Shown piece by piece: positions 11,387 through 23,774 of a stretch of DNA of 64,000 nucleotides; the stretch's first letter is position 1; each line of letters starts with the position of its first letter. Source of the DNA: Glaciozyma antarctica PI12 (Eukaryota > Basidiomycota > Microbotryomycetes > Kriegeriales > Camptobasidiaceae); contig KZ627146.1 of the NCBI GenBank assembly GCA_002917775.1, forward strand, positions 452,112 through 516,111. Reading direction: 5' to 3'. The notes below the pieces were generated by a model. It did not search any database. It was not told the DNA's origin and saw only the letters and a program-made list of their open reading frames with translations. Both the position numbers and the translations under genes were made by a program.

Positions 11387-12237
11387 CTACGCCGTGCTCC
11401 CCTTGTTCCCCTTCCCCTTCGTCCCACTGTTCCCCTTCAAGAACCCAGCCTTCTTCCGCTTCCCTCCCGTCGCCCTCTCCCTCTTGTCCTCCCGCGTCAT
11501 CTTAGGCCTATACTGCGGCTTGTTCCTCACGCGCTTCTTGGCGTTCTCCACGCCCGACGGACGAGAACTCTGCATCCCCTTGCCGTCCTCGTCGACTTCG
11601 TAGGGTTCGGGCGAGCGAGAGGGGTGTCGGTCGGGAGTGGGCGAGCGGGAGAGGGTGAAGGATTCGACGAGGACGGTCGTGATGAGGTCCGAGGTCTCAT
11701 AGGCCGCTTCGGCACGATCCTTGGGAGGCTGATCGTCGTCTGAATCCTCCGAGGAAGCGCCGTCTTCCTCTCCGTCGCCGGGATCTTTGAAGGCAGGCGT
11801 TAGCTTTGCGCGCTAGGAACGCGGGGGTAGGACTCACCACCGTAGAGCTCTTGGGCGTTACGAACGTTTGTCGCAGCGCGTTCCTTGCGCTCAGTTCGTA
11901 GCTGCGAAGACGCCAACGAGTCAGCTTCCTCCCCTCTCCAGCAGGCAGCCACGACTCACAGCCCTCCTCGACACATCCTACTCGCTCCCTCTCCCTATCA
12001 ATAGCCTTGGTCCTAACCGCCAGCTCCCTCGCCTTCTTCCGCTTGCTAAACCCCGTAAGATACTCTCTGCGCAAACGCGCATCAGCACCTCCCACGACCC
12101 CACCAAGCAGAGAGCACGCACTTCCGAGCATCCTCGTCAAAGACCACCTCCTTGACCTTTCGGATCTTGGCTGGGCGACCACCAACGTCCCGATTTGAGG
12201 AGACGTTCTTGCCTCCGCGCCCGCGTTTGGGCGGCAT
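11387..12237 (-). CDS. RRP17: Ribosomal RNA processing protein 17 (NOL12 family)
   Basis: Nucleolar protein family for 5'-end processing of large-subunit pre-rRNA. It starts MPPKRGRGGKNVSSNRD at 12237. The family core is unmistakable although split by introns: KVKEVVFDEDARK followed by EYLTGFSKRKKARE, then a coiled-coil-like charged segment with RTERKERA. The acidic middle GDGEEDGASSEDSDDDQPP and the very basic C-terminus (KKRVRNKPQYRPKM, GGKRKKAGFLKG) fit a nucleolar RNA-binding protein. The last exon, with SFTLSRSPTPDRHPSRSPEP, is low complexity. The length is close to that of yeast Rrp17. Its start lies about 235 bp from the 3' end of the Rictor gene, on the same strand. Confidence 0.85.
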
Positions 12238-12471
12238 TTGGAGAGGGAGTGGAGGGACGGTTGGAAGAGGGGAGTGGCTGGGGTTGTTGACGTGAGCTGG
12301 TGACGAGCTTGGGTGGGCTGTTTGGCTGGCGCGTGTGCTGATGGAGTAGAAGGGACGGAGAGAAAAAACGACGGCCAAAAAAACAGCAGACCTTAGACCT
12401 CCTCTTCTTCCAGCGGTGGCAGGCGGTGGCCTGCGAAGGATTGTGCGACGATGCTAATGATAATACTGGTA

Positions 12472-15400
12472 CTAAAGCATGAACCCCCTCACCGTGAGCA
12501 AAGGAGTGAGAATCTGCAACGGCATCACCGTGACTCCCTCTTCGTCTCCCGACGACGACTCATCGTCCGTAAACTCTCCCTCAATCCCCTCCAGAATCAC
12601 CTCCACCGTCGCCATCTTCTCCACCCCCGTCTCCTCCTCGACATGCCGCGCCTTGAGCTCCTCTCCAGCGTTTATAATCTCCAACGCTGTTCGGTCGTCC
12701 AACGCGACGTCGAACAGCTCGATAATGTACCGCCGCACCGCGAGGCGGTAATGGTGATTCGCGAGCATCTCGAGGGCGCGGTAGTAGAGAGTCGGTGACG
12801 AGAACAGATCCCGATGTCGTCCTTTCAGCCGAGCGAGAGTTTTCGAAGCTTTGGTCGCGAGGATGTGGTTGCTGAGATTGGCGAAAGCGGTGAGAGCTTC
12901 GACTTCGAGGTGGTTGGAGGGGGAGACGAGGAGGAGAGATTCGGGAATTTCGAGAGGTGGAGGTTCCCAAGCGGGGGTCTGCGAGGGAGCGTCAGTGGGG
13001 AGAGCGAGGGAGGCAGGGGAGGACGCACGTCGATGAAGCTCCCGATCCGGATGGGGACGCAGAGGCCTGTCGAACCGCCGAGGGGAGTACAGACGCTCTC
13101 CCAGCCTAGCTCTTCGAGGATCTCAGCTCCCTCAAGCGTCGACGAGATCAGTCCGAGGGCAAAGCACGCCGTTCTGCCGCGCGAACCCAGGTCAGCGAAC
13201 GATCTCTTAAAGGTTGGGCGAACTCACCCTCGGAGAGAGTAAACGGGTGAGTCCTCGGCAATCTCAACGATACACTGAACGATGTACTCCTCCTCCAAGA
13301 ACGGCAGCCCTCCCGGCGACGCTCCGATATGCCCCTGCTTATCTCGTCAGCCCGCGTGCCTCCACGCCAAAAGAAGAACGTACGACAGCCCACAACACAC
13401 TTTTGAGCTTGTCGATGATGTCGGTATCAAAATCCTCGAGGCCATGCTGTCGAATAAAGTCGGCGAATTCGGGAAAGTGTCCGCTCTCCTCGAGCATGTC
13501 GCATCCTTCGTCCGTCTTGACGAGCTCGCCGTAGAAATGCGGAGGAGCGGTTCCATCGAAAGAGCCACTGTGGCGAATCGGTCAGCAGGAGGGAGCGGCG
13601 TGGCTCGCGGGACTTACCTCGAGCCGTAGGTAGACGAGTCGCCTGCGAAGGCCGAGGCGAGTTGAAGCTCCAGTTGAACGACGTAGGTCAGGTTGCGCTC
13701 CTGACGCCCTCGGTGCGTCAGTGAAGGTCCTTCGTTGAGGCGCAAGAAGCTCACGTTGAACCAGTCTTCCAACTCGCGTTCGATAAACTCGATCTCATGA
13801 AGGTATCGCACCCCAATCGACGTCGACAAGAACCTGTTCCAAAGCCCGCTCAGCAACCCTCAGCAACGATAAAATGAACGCCAACTCACCTCGTAAGCAA
13901 CACCGTCCCCACCTCTCCCAAATGATCCAACGAAGGCCTCATCTGCACCACCAACTCGAGCGTCTCCAACTCCCTACACGCCTCCTCCAACACCCTCACC
14001 ACGAGCCCACAGACCTCGGGCGAAGGGTCGTACAACTGCGTTAGGAGGAGACGGATTTGCCATTCTTGTGCGACGGGGGAGGAGCGACTGAGGTGCGCGA
14101 GGTGCTGCGTTGCAAAGATGCGGACGTGCTGTGAGGGCGGAGTGAGCGAAGTAAAGGGGGAGAGAGAGGAGGAACGGACCTTGTAACTCGAGGTGAGGGC
14201 TTTGGAGAGGAAGACACGCGTGTGGCCGTCCCTGCGCGCGGAACGTTAGGAGAGCTCAGTCCAAGCGTCTCGTGTACTCACAGAGTGTAGTCGGCATTCT
14301 CAATGATAGCCTTGATAAGGTCCTCGCGACTCCTCAGCTCGCTAATCCGGTAGAACGACGTAAAGATCTTGAACTGGTCCAACAGCCTGTCGTTCGCCTC
14401 GTCAGCGACCTGGACTTCGAGCAGCGAGAAGGACGTACCGAACACCTTCGGGAGACTTGGTTAAAACTCCCAGCATCTCGAAATAGCCCAAAGCAAGCGT
14501 CGTCTCCAATCGGTGCTTTGAGAACAGGACTTCGGAGGCGGGAGATGCGCTCAGCTGCAAACGAGTCAGTTCTCGCGAGAGAGACTGAGGTGGCGAAGAG
14601 ACTCACGGGATCGAGTTGGACGAGGCAGTCGGCGATTTGGCGAAGGAGCTTGTCCTCGGAGAGGTAGCGCACGCCGTCGCAGGCCGTCGAGGCAGGGTGG
14701 TGATGATCGTGCACCCGAGCTTCGTGTACTTGACCGTATTCTGCGCGAGCATCAGTCCCAACCCAAGCACACGAGAAATCGACTCACCGCCGACCGTTTC
14801 GTATCCGAATACCGATAGCTAAACGGATGGAAGAACCCTAACAGCCTTCGCATGAACTTGCTCGCCCGCATAGCCTCATCCAGTCGTTTCGGCGCCAGCA
14901 GAGGTCCCTCAAGAAGTTCCGTGAGGATCTCAAAAGCCCAACGCGTATGGTCCTTGGTATTGAGGACCTGCGTCTCGAGGAGGAGGTTACGGAAATGCGC
15001 GTCGTCGATTTGCATCCCCATGCGGATTTTGGCGGTCTCGACTTGTCGTTGACCTCGGGCGAGTGGGTCGTCATTCGAGTTGGCGCTGCGGGAGGGTTCA
15101 GAACTTGAGAAGAGTTGGGGAGACCGATGGAGCGCACCGAGGTCGATAGTCTTCTGAGGGCGCGGATTGGAGACGGTCGCGGTTCCGGTGTAGGCTGTCG
15201 ACAGCGCTTAGGGTCGACGTAGCGGCCAGACGAGCGTCGCTGGTGTCGAACGACGAAACGAGGCTGAAGAGACCTGGGAGAGCCTGTGGAGCGGGCCGAA
15301 TCAGCAGTCGAGTCTTTTAGGAAGCTCAGTGCGAGAACGTACCTGCACTCGCGTGGCGTAGGACAACGGGAGAACGCGATTTGACAGTTGGAGGATTTCG

Positions 15401-17472
15401 CCGATCAGGAGCGAGACCTTGCGAGCCGAGGAGGCGTCCTTGGGGCCTGTGGCAACGGCGACGAGTGCCTAGGGAGCGCACTCAGCGAACGCCGTCAAAC
15501 GCCTGCCGCCCGAACTCACCTCGAGCAGTCCAGCGTCGATGAACACGAGCAGCAAGACGGCGAGGTACTGGTCGATCAAGTTGGTCTTGTCGGCGGTTGG
15601 GGTTGAGCTGAAGCCGGGCGAAGGATACCCAGATGGTTGAGGGTTGTAGTCTACAAGAAAGCGAATCAGTGCGAAGTCGAGCACGGCTTCGTCGCAGTAG
15701 GCTCACAGGTGATGCGGTTCCCCGAAAGGAAGGACGAGTACCACGCTGGAGTCTTGACGTTGAAGATGTTGATGAACGTATCGAGTAGAGATTCCTGGCG
15801 ATCAGCGAGGTTAGCTCAGGTCACGCAGCGAGCGCGATACGACGAACCCGAACTGTCTTTGACGGAGATTTGAGTGAGTCGACCAGCGAAACCAGTGCTT
15901 GCCGACCGTTCAGGCTCAGATACATCAGTCCTGTACGGGAGGGTCAGCTTGATCAATCCAGGCGAGATAAAGAACGCACCACTCCAGGACTGCAGGAAAT
16001 GAGTGATGATCTTCGCACTCGCCCGCACGCGTTCCTCCTGCGCACTGCCCTTGCCCTGAATCTCCGTGAAGCCTGCCAGCACGATCTACAACGCCGAATC
16101 GCATCAGCTCCAAACGGGAAGCCAGACGAAGCGAAGGACCCACCTCGATGTCAACGCCGGGTCGCAGGAACTGTCGCGTGCCTGGCTTGTCCATGACGCA
16201 GAGGAAGCCCATCGCCAGGAAAGGTGAAAGATCGTGCGGTCCATCCGAAAGCGCCTGAAGGACGACTCGAAGGCCTTCTGCGCTCACAAGGAGGGCGATA
16301 TCGCGAATGACTAGGAGTGCGCAAATCAGCGCGAATTCCGAGAGGCGCGAGTGGAAAACGCACGAAGTTCGCCCAAGGTCTCGAGGCTTGCTAGACGTAG
16401 CTTCTCCTCCGTGTTTTCTGCGAGAGCGACAATGGTGCGAATGACGGAGGGAGGGACAGGACGGTCTGCGTCGGGCAGGGAAAGGAGCAGGCGGACGAGA
16501 CGCAGGGCTTGCTCTTTTTCGACTTCGAACTTGTGGTCTCTCGATAATGAGCTGTAAATGAGGGACGAGTGAGCTGGGGTTGAGGGAGAGGGGAGCTCGG
16601 GAAGACGCACCGCACTAGAAACAAGTCGAAACAGCGCGTCTGGAGCTGGTTGACGTCGTGCTGGTCGACGATGAGATGTCGAAGAAGTCGATACGCCGAA
16701 GCTCGTACATCCTTGCCTGCGTCGTCCCCCAAGCAGCCCATGATACTGCACTCGAGGCGTCAGCTGCCAGCCCGAACGTCTCCTCCTCCTCGTCCCTCGC
16801 GTACCTTGGCAAGACGTCCTCTAGCTTGAGCTCGTACTTGATGCGGAGCTGGCGGTTGACGGCAGCGACGATCGTGTCCATGGAACGGATCTTCTCGACC
16901 GCGTCTTGGAGCTCATCGAGGCGTTGGAGGAGAGTGAGGACGAGCTCGAAGGTGGGGCCAAAGCTGTCTATGAAGGCGGACTGTTCAGCTTGGAGCTCCT
17001 CGTACGCCCGTCAAAAGAGCACTCACCTCCGTTTGGAAGACTAGTCGGAGGGACGGGCGGCTGCTCAGTGTGCGGGGAGGCGACACGCGATGAGAGCGTG
17101 CTGGGGAGGAGTTGCGGCGGCTCTAGGGGGTCCGCCGGTTCTTCTGCTGCAGCTGTAATGGCACGGTTAGCTCCCTTCTCTCCCACTGTCCTGTGTGTAC
17201 GCCTCGGACGCACCTTCGGCTTCGGCGAGGAGGGAGACGAGGTCGGCGATTCGAGCGTTGGCGGCTTGAAGCTCGTCCTCGACCTGGTTCCTGAGCTCCT
17301 CTGTTCCTTCAGAGTCGTTGTCGAATACGTGCAGGAGGTTCTCTGCTCCCACTGCTATTGATCGTTCGAGTGCGAGTTGGTTCCTAAGGTCGTCCAGTTC
17401 GTTGGTCGAAGTTGTTGGATCGAGTTGAGTTGGAGTGAGTCTACTTGTGCTCTGATTCGAACCCACGTCCAT
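12472..17472 (-). CDS. TSC11: Rictor/TSC11(AVO3)-type TORC2 scaffold
   Basis: Essential scaffold of TOR complex 2, which controls actin, sphingolipids and AGC kinases at the plasma membrane. The gene is about 5 kb, with some twenty short introns. Near the N-terminus (from 17472, MDVGSNQSTSRLTP) an HR1-like coiled coil reads ELDDLRNQLALERSIAVGAE. Then come armadillo-like blocks of the Rictor N-terminal domain: KDVRASAYRLLRHLI, RTIVALAENTEEKLRLAS, GLRVVLQALSDGPHDLSP and RVRASAKIITHFLQSWSG. The C-terminal Rictor signature is clear: DIIDKLKSVLWAVGHIGASP, YSLRGTAFFALGLISSTLEG and ILEELGWESV. The end is MATVEVILEGIEGEFTDDES with ITPLLTVRGFML. It shares a 212-bp promoter gap with RPL17. Confidence 0.88.
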
Positions 17473-17684
17473 CCTCGTGTCGTCTCTTCCCTTCGAGACG
17501 AGGAAGGAGGAGGAGAGAGAGGAGTGTCGCCCCCTGTCCCTCTCTCAGTGCAAGTAGCTAAGCCAAGAAATTAAAAGTACCGCGAAAATTAAATGAAAAG
17601 AATGCAACTTTGGCTGGGGCGAAATTCCAGGTCGTCGCTCCTCCTCGTGTTCTCTCCTCTCCGACTCGACATCAAGAAGATAAA
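17473..17684. promoter_or_regulatory. Shared divergent promoter, TSC11 and RPL17
   Basis: Only 212 bases separate the minus-strand Rictor start from the plus-strand ribosomal protein start. An A/T-richer patch at about 17560-17605 (ttaaaagtac, aattaaatgaaaag) stands out in this GC-rich region and a CT-rich leader precedes the RPL17 ATG. No specific factor site is claimed. Confidence 0.5.
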
Positions 17685-18877
17685 ATGGTAAGACCAAGCT
17701 CACCGTCGGACTACTCTGCTCTGCCGCCGCACTCGGTACCGCCATTCACCTCCCCATCCACGCCCGACCCTCGACTCTCCCCCCCGGAACGATTTTGCGA
17801 CAGAGCTTTGGCTCAACGAGGGAGGCCTAGGGGATGGAGCACGGAGGATGGGGAACACGTTAAAGGATGAGAGAACGCTGTGCCGTGGCTGCGTGGGAGC
17901 TGGAGGCATCACGGAGGTGTGGAGGGAGCAGTAGACGAAGAAGGATCGGACGACAGCGACGACGACGGGGAGGCCTTGATCCGACGAGGTTGAGGGACAA
18001 AGGGACGACACCTACCGCTTGCTCTGTGGGAAGGACGACTGGGCGCACAGCTCAGCAGGACCAGAAACGAAGCGGACGCCAGCTAACCTCGACTCGTTCA
18101 CAGGGGAAGTACGCCCAGTCTCAAATGATTGCGGACCGCAAGGCCGTCGGTATCAGCAAGGGCACCTACCTCCGTGTGCACTTCAAGAACACCCGGTGCG
18201 CTGGATCGCTGAAGGAGAGGAGAGGGCGTTTGCTGACCTCAAGTCATGATGCAGCGAGACCGCAGCTGCTGTCCACAACTTCGAGCTCGCCAAGGCGATC
18301 TCGTACCTTGAGGATGTGCAGACGCACAAGCAGTGCGTGCCTTTCCGTCGCCACAACGGAGCCGTTGGCCGTACCGCCCAGGCGAAGCACTTTGGTGTCG
18401 TCCAGGGTCGCTGGCCCGTCAAGTCGGTGCGTCCTGTCCCATTACACTCTCTTTCGACCGTGCTGACGAACGCGCGCTACAGGCCAAGTTCCTCCTTGGT
18501 CTCTTGAAGAACGCCCAGTCCAACGCCGAGGTCAACGGACTCGACATCAACGAGCTTGAGAGTGCGTTTACCTCTCCATCCTCCGCCTCGACCACCTCCT
18601 AACCCTCTTCTCCACGTCGTAGTCGCCTCGATCAACATCAACCAGGCACCCAAGACCCGTCGGAGGACTTACCGCGCCCATGGACGTATCAACCCTTACC
18701 AGGGTACGCTCCCTTCCTCAGCATCTTTGGCGCACTCGTAGCTGACGTTCGTACGCAGGACACCCTTGCCACATCGAGGTCGTCCTTAGGCCTCTCGGAG
18801 CTGAGGTCCCCAAGGCGGAGGACTTCAAGACTCCCATCCACCACCAGGAGGCTCAGATCGCGGCGATTGAGGCTTGA
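17685..18877 (+). CDS. RPL17: Large-subunit ribosomal protein uL22 (RPL17)
   Basis: Component of the 60S subunit lining the exit tunnel. The first exon carries only the ATG (17685-17687), directly followed by gtaaga; the second exon begins at 18104 after a 416-base intron, the long 5' intron typical of ribosomal protein genes. The protein then reads [120 protein letters not shown] and [18 protein letters not shown], matching uL22 throughout. The acidic-free, short tail ends AQIAAIEA. Three further introns are 60-110 bases. I checked the long intron for C/D-box motifs and saw none convincing. Confidence 0.96.
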
Positions 18878-19196
18878 ACGGAGCATGGAATAGGGGTTTA
18901 TGGCGATACTTGCATGCGAGCATGCTTTACACAGAATCGTTGAGACTGGGGAGGGACTTGAGGGAGAGTGAGAGAGGCCGCTTGCTTCTGCAGCTCTTTG
19001 GGGTCACTCTCGTTGTGTGCGCCGCGTGCCTTCTGCTTCGCCGCTGCTTTGCTTGTACGCCGCTTAGACAAGACAGCATCAACTTCGCGAGCTGAAAGAG
19101 AACACTCGACGCTGCAAGTTCCGTTCCAACTTGGAGAAATCCAAAGGCGTTGCGCCGCCTCCGCCTCAACTCCCCGCCTCAAGATCCCCGCCCAAG
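18878..19196. other. Intergenic, RPL17 3' end to TRP4 start
   Basis: This holds the 3' UTR of RPL17 and the TRP4 promoter and leader. I see no supported gene in it. Open frames on the minus strand (18898-19209) have no recognisable content. Confidence 0.5.
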
Positions 19197-20500
19197 ATGG
19201 CGACCGCAATGATCGAGTAAGCTGCTTCCCAGCTCCCCTGTACCTCCGCTCGAGCTCACCTCACCCCCCGCGTGCAGCATCGACGTCTCGCGCCCCCCCA
19301 CTCCCCCCCTCCATGACTCACGCCTCTACACTCCCGAGTCCTTTACTCCCCTCCTCAAGAAGCTCGTCACCTCTCCCACCTCTTTCACCCTCTCGGACGT
19401 CCGACTATCCTTCTACCACCTCGCAGCAGCAGACGGTGCTCTCCCATCGCAAATCGGGGCTTTCCTAGCGGCGCTTCATTTGACGGGCAAAGATGGGGAG
19501 GCGGAGGTGGTGGCCGAGTGCGCGGCAGTTATGCAGATGCATGCGCTGGGGGTGGATGTCGGGAACAAGATGGAGGGACCGATTTGTGATATCGTTGGAA
19601 CGGGAGGGGATGGTCAGAACACGTTCAATGTGTCTACGACTGCTGGGATCGTAGCTGCTGGCGCTGGGTGCCGGGTTTACAAGGTACGTCGTAGCCTAGA
19701 GCTGCACGAGCTTCGCTGACAGACTCCGAACAGCACGGCAACAAAGCCGCCACCTCGTCCTCTGGTTCCGCCGACATCCTCCTCTCCCTCAATTGCCCCA
19801 TCACCACTCTCCCCGCCTCCTCCATGTCCCTCGTCGCCGAAACCTCTCCCTTCCTCTTCCTCTACGCTCCAAACTACCACCCAGCAATGGTGCGCGTCGC
19901 GCCCGTGCGTCGCTCCATCGCGTTCCCGACCGTGTTCAATGCGCTGGGACCTTTGATCAACCCTGCGAGACCGGAGGCGATGATTGTGGGAGTGCATTCG
20001 AGGTCGCTGGGACCTATTTTTGCCGAGGCGTTGAGGATGACGGGGGTGAAGAGGGCTTGGGTCGTGTGCGGAGCCGAGGGACTCGATGAGATTAGTCCAG
20101 CGGGACTCACGCACGTACGTCGCTCCTCTCTCTCTCTCCCTGATCACGAGCTGACGACTGTAACTAGGTCTGGGACCTTCGAGATGGCCTCATCACCGAA
20201 ACCAACGTCTCGCCAGCAACCTTCGGCCTCCCCTCGAACCCCATCTCCTCCGTCGTCGGTGGTTCTCCCTCCGAGAACGCAGCGACCCTTATCGACCTCC
20301 TCGACGGCCTCCTCCCTCTCGACAACCCGATCGAGAACTTTGTCGTCCTCAATACGGCGGCTTTGCTCGTCGTCGCGGGCGTCGCTAGTGATCCGCTGGA
20401 TGGAGTCAGGCGCGCCAGGGAGAGTATTAAGAGTGGCAAGGCGAAGGAGGCGCTTAGGTTGTTCCAGGTGGCTTCGCAGGCTGGTTCGACGAAGTCATAA
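19197..20500 (+). CDS. TRP4: Anthranilate phosphoribosyltransferase, tryptophan pathway
   Basis: Transfers phosphoribosyl from PRPP to anthranilate, the second committed step of tryptophan synthesis, in the cytosol. It starts MATAMI at 19197 with an early intron. The N-terminal helical domain includes [13 protein letters not shown] and [19 protein letters not shown]. The PRPP-binding loop [18 protein letters not shown] is intact, followed across an intron by [18 protein letters not shown]. Downstream blocks are [50 protein letters not shown] and [17 protein letters not shown]. Stop TAA at 20498-20500 after AGSTKS. It contains three introns. Neighbouring genes have unrelated functions. Confidence 0.95.
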
Positions 20501-20594
20501 TGGCCCTGGTAGCTTGATTTAGAGACTTGCAACTGCATTAGAGGAACATCGAAAGCAGCGCGATTCCTCCTCGCTTCTCTTCCTCCTACAACTC

Positions 20595-21613
20595 ATGTCA
20601 GACGCTCGGAACAAACGCCTAGGTCAACTCACCACCCAATACACCTCAGAGCAAGAGCTAACGGCGGAAGAGCACAGGCCGCGAGCTGGCAGAGTGCCTC
20701 AAGGACCAGTCGTCCGGCCTCAGAGTCGAGAGTGTGGACGGGACGATGGACCACCTCGTCGGTAGCTTCCCTGGCCCCACAGGTTCGTTCCTACTCCTTT
20801 ACCGCGTGAGCTGAGCTCATGAACGAGAGCAGGAACGCCGTACGAGGGAGGACGATTCGAGGCGAGCTCTTTGGCACACTCCTCGAGTGCGGGCTTAGCT
20901 GACGTCGGTGCTAACAGGTCAATATCGAGGTACCGGAACGCTATCCCTTCTCGCCGTTGAAGATGAAGTTCATTACAAAGGTGTGGCGAGCCAGAGGAGG
21001 ACGTAAGCGGTGGAGCTCACCTCCTTTTGGTTGCAGGTGTATCACCCGAACGTGAGCAGTCAGACGGGGTTCATCTGTCTTGATACGCTCGGAGTGGGGT
21101 GCGTGCGCTCTTCCAGGACGCTGGGAGGGAGGGAGCTGATGAACTTGTACCCCGCAGATGGTCTCCTGTCCTCACAGTCCGCACCACGCTCTGCAGCTTG
21201 CAGTCTCTCCTCTCTTCGCCTGAACCTTCAGATCCGCAAGACGCCGAGGTGGCAAAGCACTTCCTCAGCGATCGGGCGTCGTTTGAGAGCACTGCGAAAT
21301 ATTGGACAGAGGTGAGGGAGCTGGAGAGTCGTCGGGAGGAGTGAGCTGATGAGGTGTGCAGGTCTACGCCAAGGGGGAGTCAAAGGTGGTGGAGGACGAG
21401 AGTGATATCGCGCTCGCAGGACTGGAGAAGAAGGACGTCGAGCAGTGCGTCTTCTCCTATCCCCGTTCCCTCCTTCGCAGCTCACGTCTACCTCGCAGTT
21501 TCGAGTCGATGGGATTCGCACGAGCGACCGTCGTGGGCGTGCTCAAGAGCTTGAACTATCGAGGGACGGGGAAGGTTGGCGAGGACGAGGTGATTGAGAA
21601 ACTCCTGCAGTAG
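20595..21613 (+). CDS. UBC1: Ubiquitin-conjugating enzyme E2 with UBA domain (UBC1/UBE2K)
   Basis: An E2 that extends K48-linked ubiquitin chains and works with proteasome-directed E3s. The UBC fold is seen as DGTMDHLVGSFPGPTGTPYE, GGRFEVNIEVPERYPFSPLK, FITKVYHPNVSSQTGFICLD (catalytic Cys in the ICLD segment) and GWSPVLTVRTTLCSLQSLL. The C-terminal UBA domain FESMGFARATVVGVLKSLNY is what marks the UBC1/UBE2K branch; stop after EKLLQ. Several introns of 50-70 bases. The first intron donor appears as gtcaac, a weak site, so the N-terminal junction (MSDARNKRL to GRELAECLKDQ) is less certain. It converges with GLO3, with about 100 bases between stops. Confidence 0.93.
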
Positions 21614-21715
21614 CGGAGCTCGTAGCTGTAAATCACACGTCGTTATGCATTCCCTGTCGTCCCATCTACCCTCTGAAAGCAATCCTCCTCCTGCCCGCGA
21701 TCCACCTCGCATTTC

Positions 21716-23539
21716 CTACGCATATCGAGCGAGCAGGTCGCTCAGCTGCAGTCCCAAACGTCAGCGACCCGCCGTGCAGAGTTTCGGCAGCGACGACTCA
21801 CCTTCAGAGCTCCCTGTCTCAACGCTCCCTGCAAGCTCTCGACATCCTCAATACCCGTCTGGTCCATGATCGCACGAACCGCGTCCCGTGCTCCCGCCTC
21901 GAGACCGCCAAAACCGTTCGCCGAGAGAATGCTCTCCTCCATCGCCTCGGACTCTTCCTCGCTGCGTCCGTAGTATTGGCTGGAGGTCGTCAGCTATGCA
22001 AGATGAAGATACGATAGCGGGACGACTTACTTGCTCGAGATGGAAGTCGCGCCGTTGAAGGATGCGAGCCGGCTCTGCGCCTCCCTCGCCGAGTTGGCAT
22101 CGTACGCGCCCGTCTGGTGGTACTGGTCTGACGAGATGCCTGTTGAACAAAGGTCAGCTGCCGCAGGATCTCCTCCGGTCGACGCAGCGACGTACCCTTC
22201 TGGTTCCCAAACGTCTTGCGAGCGTAGTCCGAGTTCGCGACTGCAGATCCCGCGCGTTAGCTTCCACTCGAGCAACAGCAGGAAGTTACGTACCCGGCTC
22301 ATCATCGTATCCATTCGCCCGACGAGTAGCAGCCTTGGCCGCCGCCGCCGCCTCCTTCGCCGCCTGCTCCCCACTCATCCCCGTCGTCTGTCCAAACCCA
22401 AGCCTCTTGATCCCCATCCCCAAACGCTCCGTATCCACACTTTCTTTCTTCGCATGTCCGTTCCCATTCATCGACCCCGAAGCGGCGGTCGAGCTAGCGG
22501 AAGGCTTGATCGCAGCGGCGGCAGCAGCAGCCTCTTGCTCCTTGCGCGAATCGTACCCGAGCCGCTTGATCCGATCCTCATCCCGATTCGCCTTCCGCTC
22601 CGCCTCTTCAAAGTTGACCACGCCGCCCTTTTTGACTCCCAGCTTCCCTCGTCCCGCAGTGGCTCCGATGGACGAAGTCGTGCGCGCTCCGAGAGTAGTT
22701 TTCGGGCGAGCGGTCGAGGTCGTCGAGCTGGTGGTGCCAGTGCGGAGGGAGGAGGAGGTGACGGTGCGTGCGATGGCGGGAGCGGGGGTGGGAGCCGGAG
22801 AGGGGATGCGAGGAGTGGTCGGGCGGGAGCTGAGGGGAGTGTTGGCGGGGGAAAGGCCGAACGAAATGAGGGGAGAGGTGGTAGAAGGAGTAGCGGCAGG
22901 GGTCTAGGGGTCTTGGCGGCACGTCCCAGGTGTCGAAGAAGTCGGCGTCGGTTTTGGGAGCAACTGACTTGTCGGTCGCGACTCCGTCGACGTGGACCTT
23001 GCCCTTGCCGAACTGCTGCTCGTCCGCCAGCACGCGCTTTTGAAGCTCCTCCTTGTAGAGAACTGCTGCGCGGCTCGAGTACTTGTCCTTGATGTCGGAC
23101 GAGCCGTACGAATGAGATCCCGGATGGCGGACGAGGAAGTCTGCGAACGAAGCGTTCCCTCCGACCTTCATCACTCGGAGCTGCGTCCAAGACCACACGT
23201 CGAGGTTGGTAGACCTGCACAGAAACAAGGAGGGAAGCGCGAACGTCAGCTAGGCCTCCCTTGGGCAGGAGCGGAGGGCCTCACCTAACGAAGGTGATGT
23301 GCACGCCAGCGTTCCTGTGGTGGCTGGAGCAATCGAGGCAGATATAGACTCCGAACGTAACGGAAGCCCAAGTCGGGTTCTTGGCGTGGCAGTCGACGCA
23401 CATCTGTGGCGAGTGAGTTAGCGCCAGGGCGACAGGACGTGGCAAGGGGGACCCAGCCTCGACTTGCCTTGTTGCTCTTCTGCGCGCGAAGGACGGTGAA
23501 GATGGCGTCCCGCTCCTTGGTCGTAGCGCTCGTACTCAT
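21716..23539 (-). CDS. GLO3: ArfGAP of the GLO3/ARFGAP2-3 type
   Basis: GTPase-activating protein for Arf1 in COPI retrograde transport at the Golgi. It starts [20 protein letters not shown] at 23539. The zinc finger has the expected spacing: CVDC, then [14 protein letters not shown], with the arginine finger in HHRN, followed by [18 protein letters not shown]. The linker to [14 protein letters not shown] is typical of fungal Glo3. The C-terminal half carries the Glo3-type repeats [18 protein letters not shown] and [10 protein letters not shown], then [17 protein letters not shown] and [12 protein letters not shown]. It ends LSDLLARYA at 21716. Ala- and Ser-rich low-complexity segments lie at about 22480-22560 and 22680-22900, where exon borders are less certain. 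Confidence 0.9.
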
Positions 23540-23774
23540 GCTGGGCGAGGAGGAGAGAAGGGAATCTAGCGAACGGTAGAAGTGAAAGGGGACTTGGGCG
23601 CGTGTGCCTTGGGGCTCCCGCCTGGCTTGAACGCTGCGACGATTGCGATCAAACGCTCTCTCCAGGTTCAGGACAGTGCTAATAGCTCTTGGTCTCTACC
23701 GTATTCTCAAGACGAAAACGCTGAGCCCGAACCAAATAAACGTGTGTTGCAGCCACCCCTCTCGGGTCCATCGC

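Noticed and set aside
17688-18103. snoRNA in the RPL17 intron
   Set aside because: Only a weak C-box-like ggatgag was seen, without a matching D box or terminal stem.
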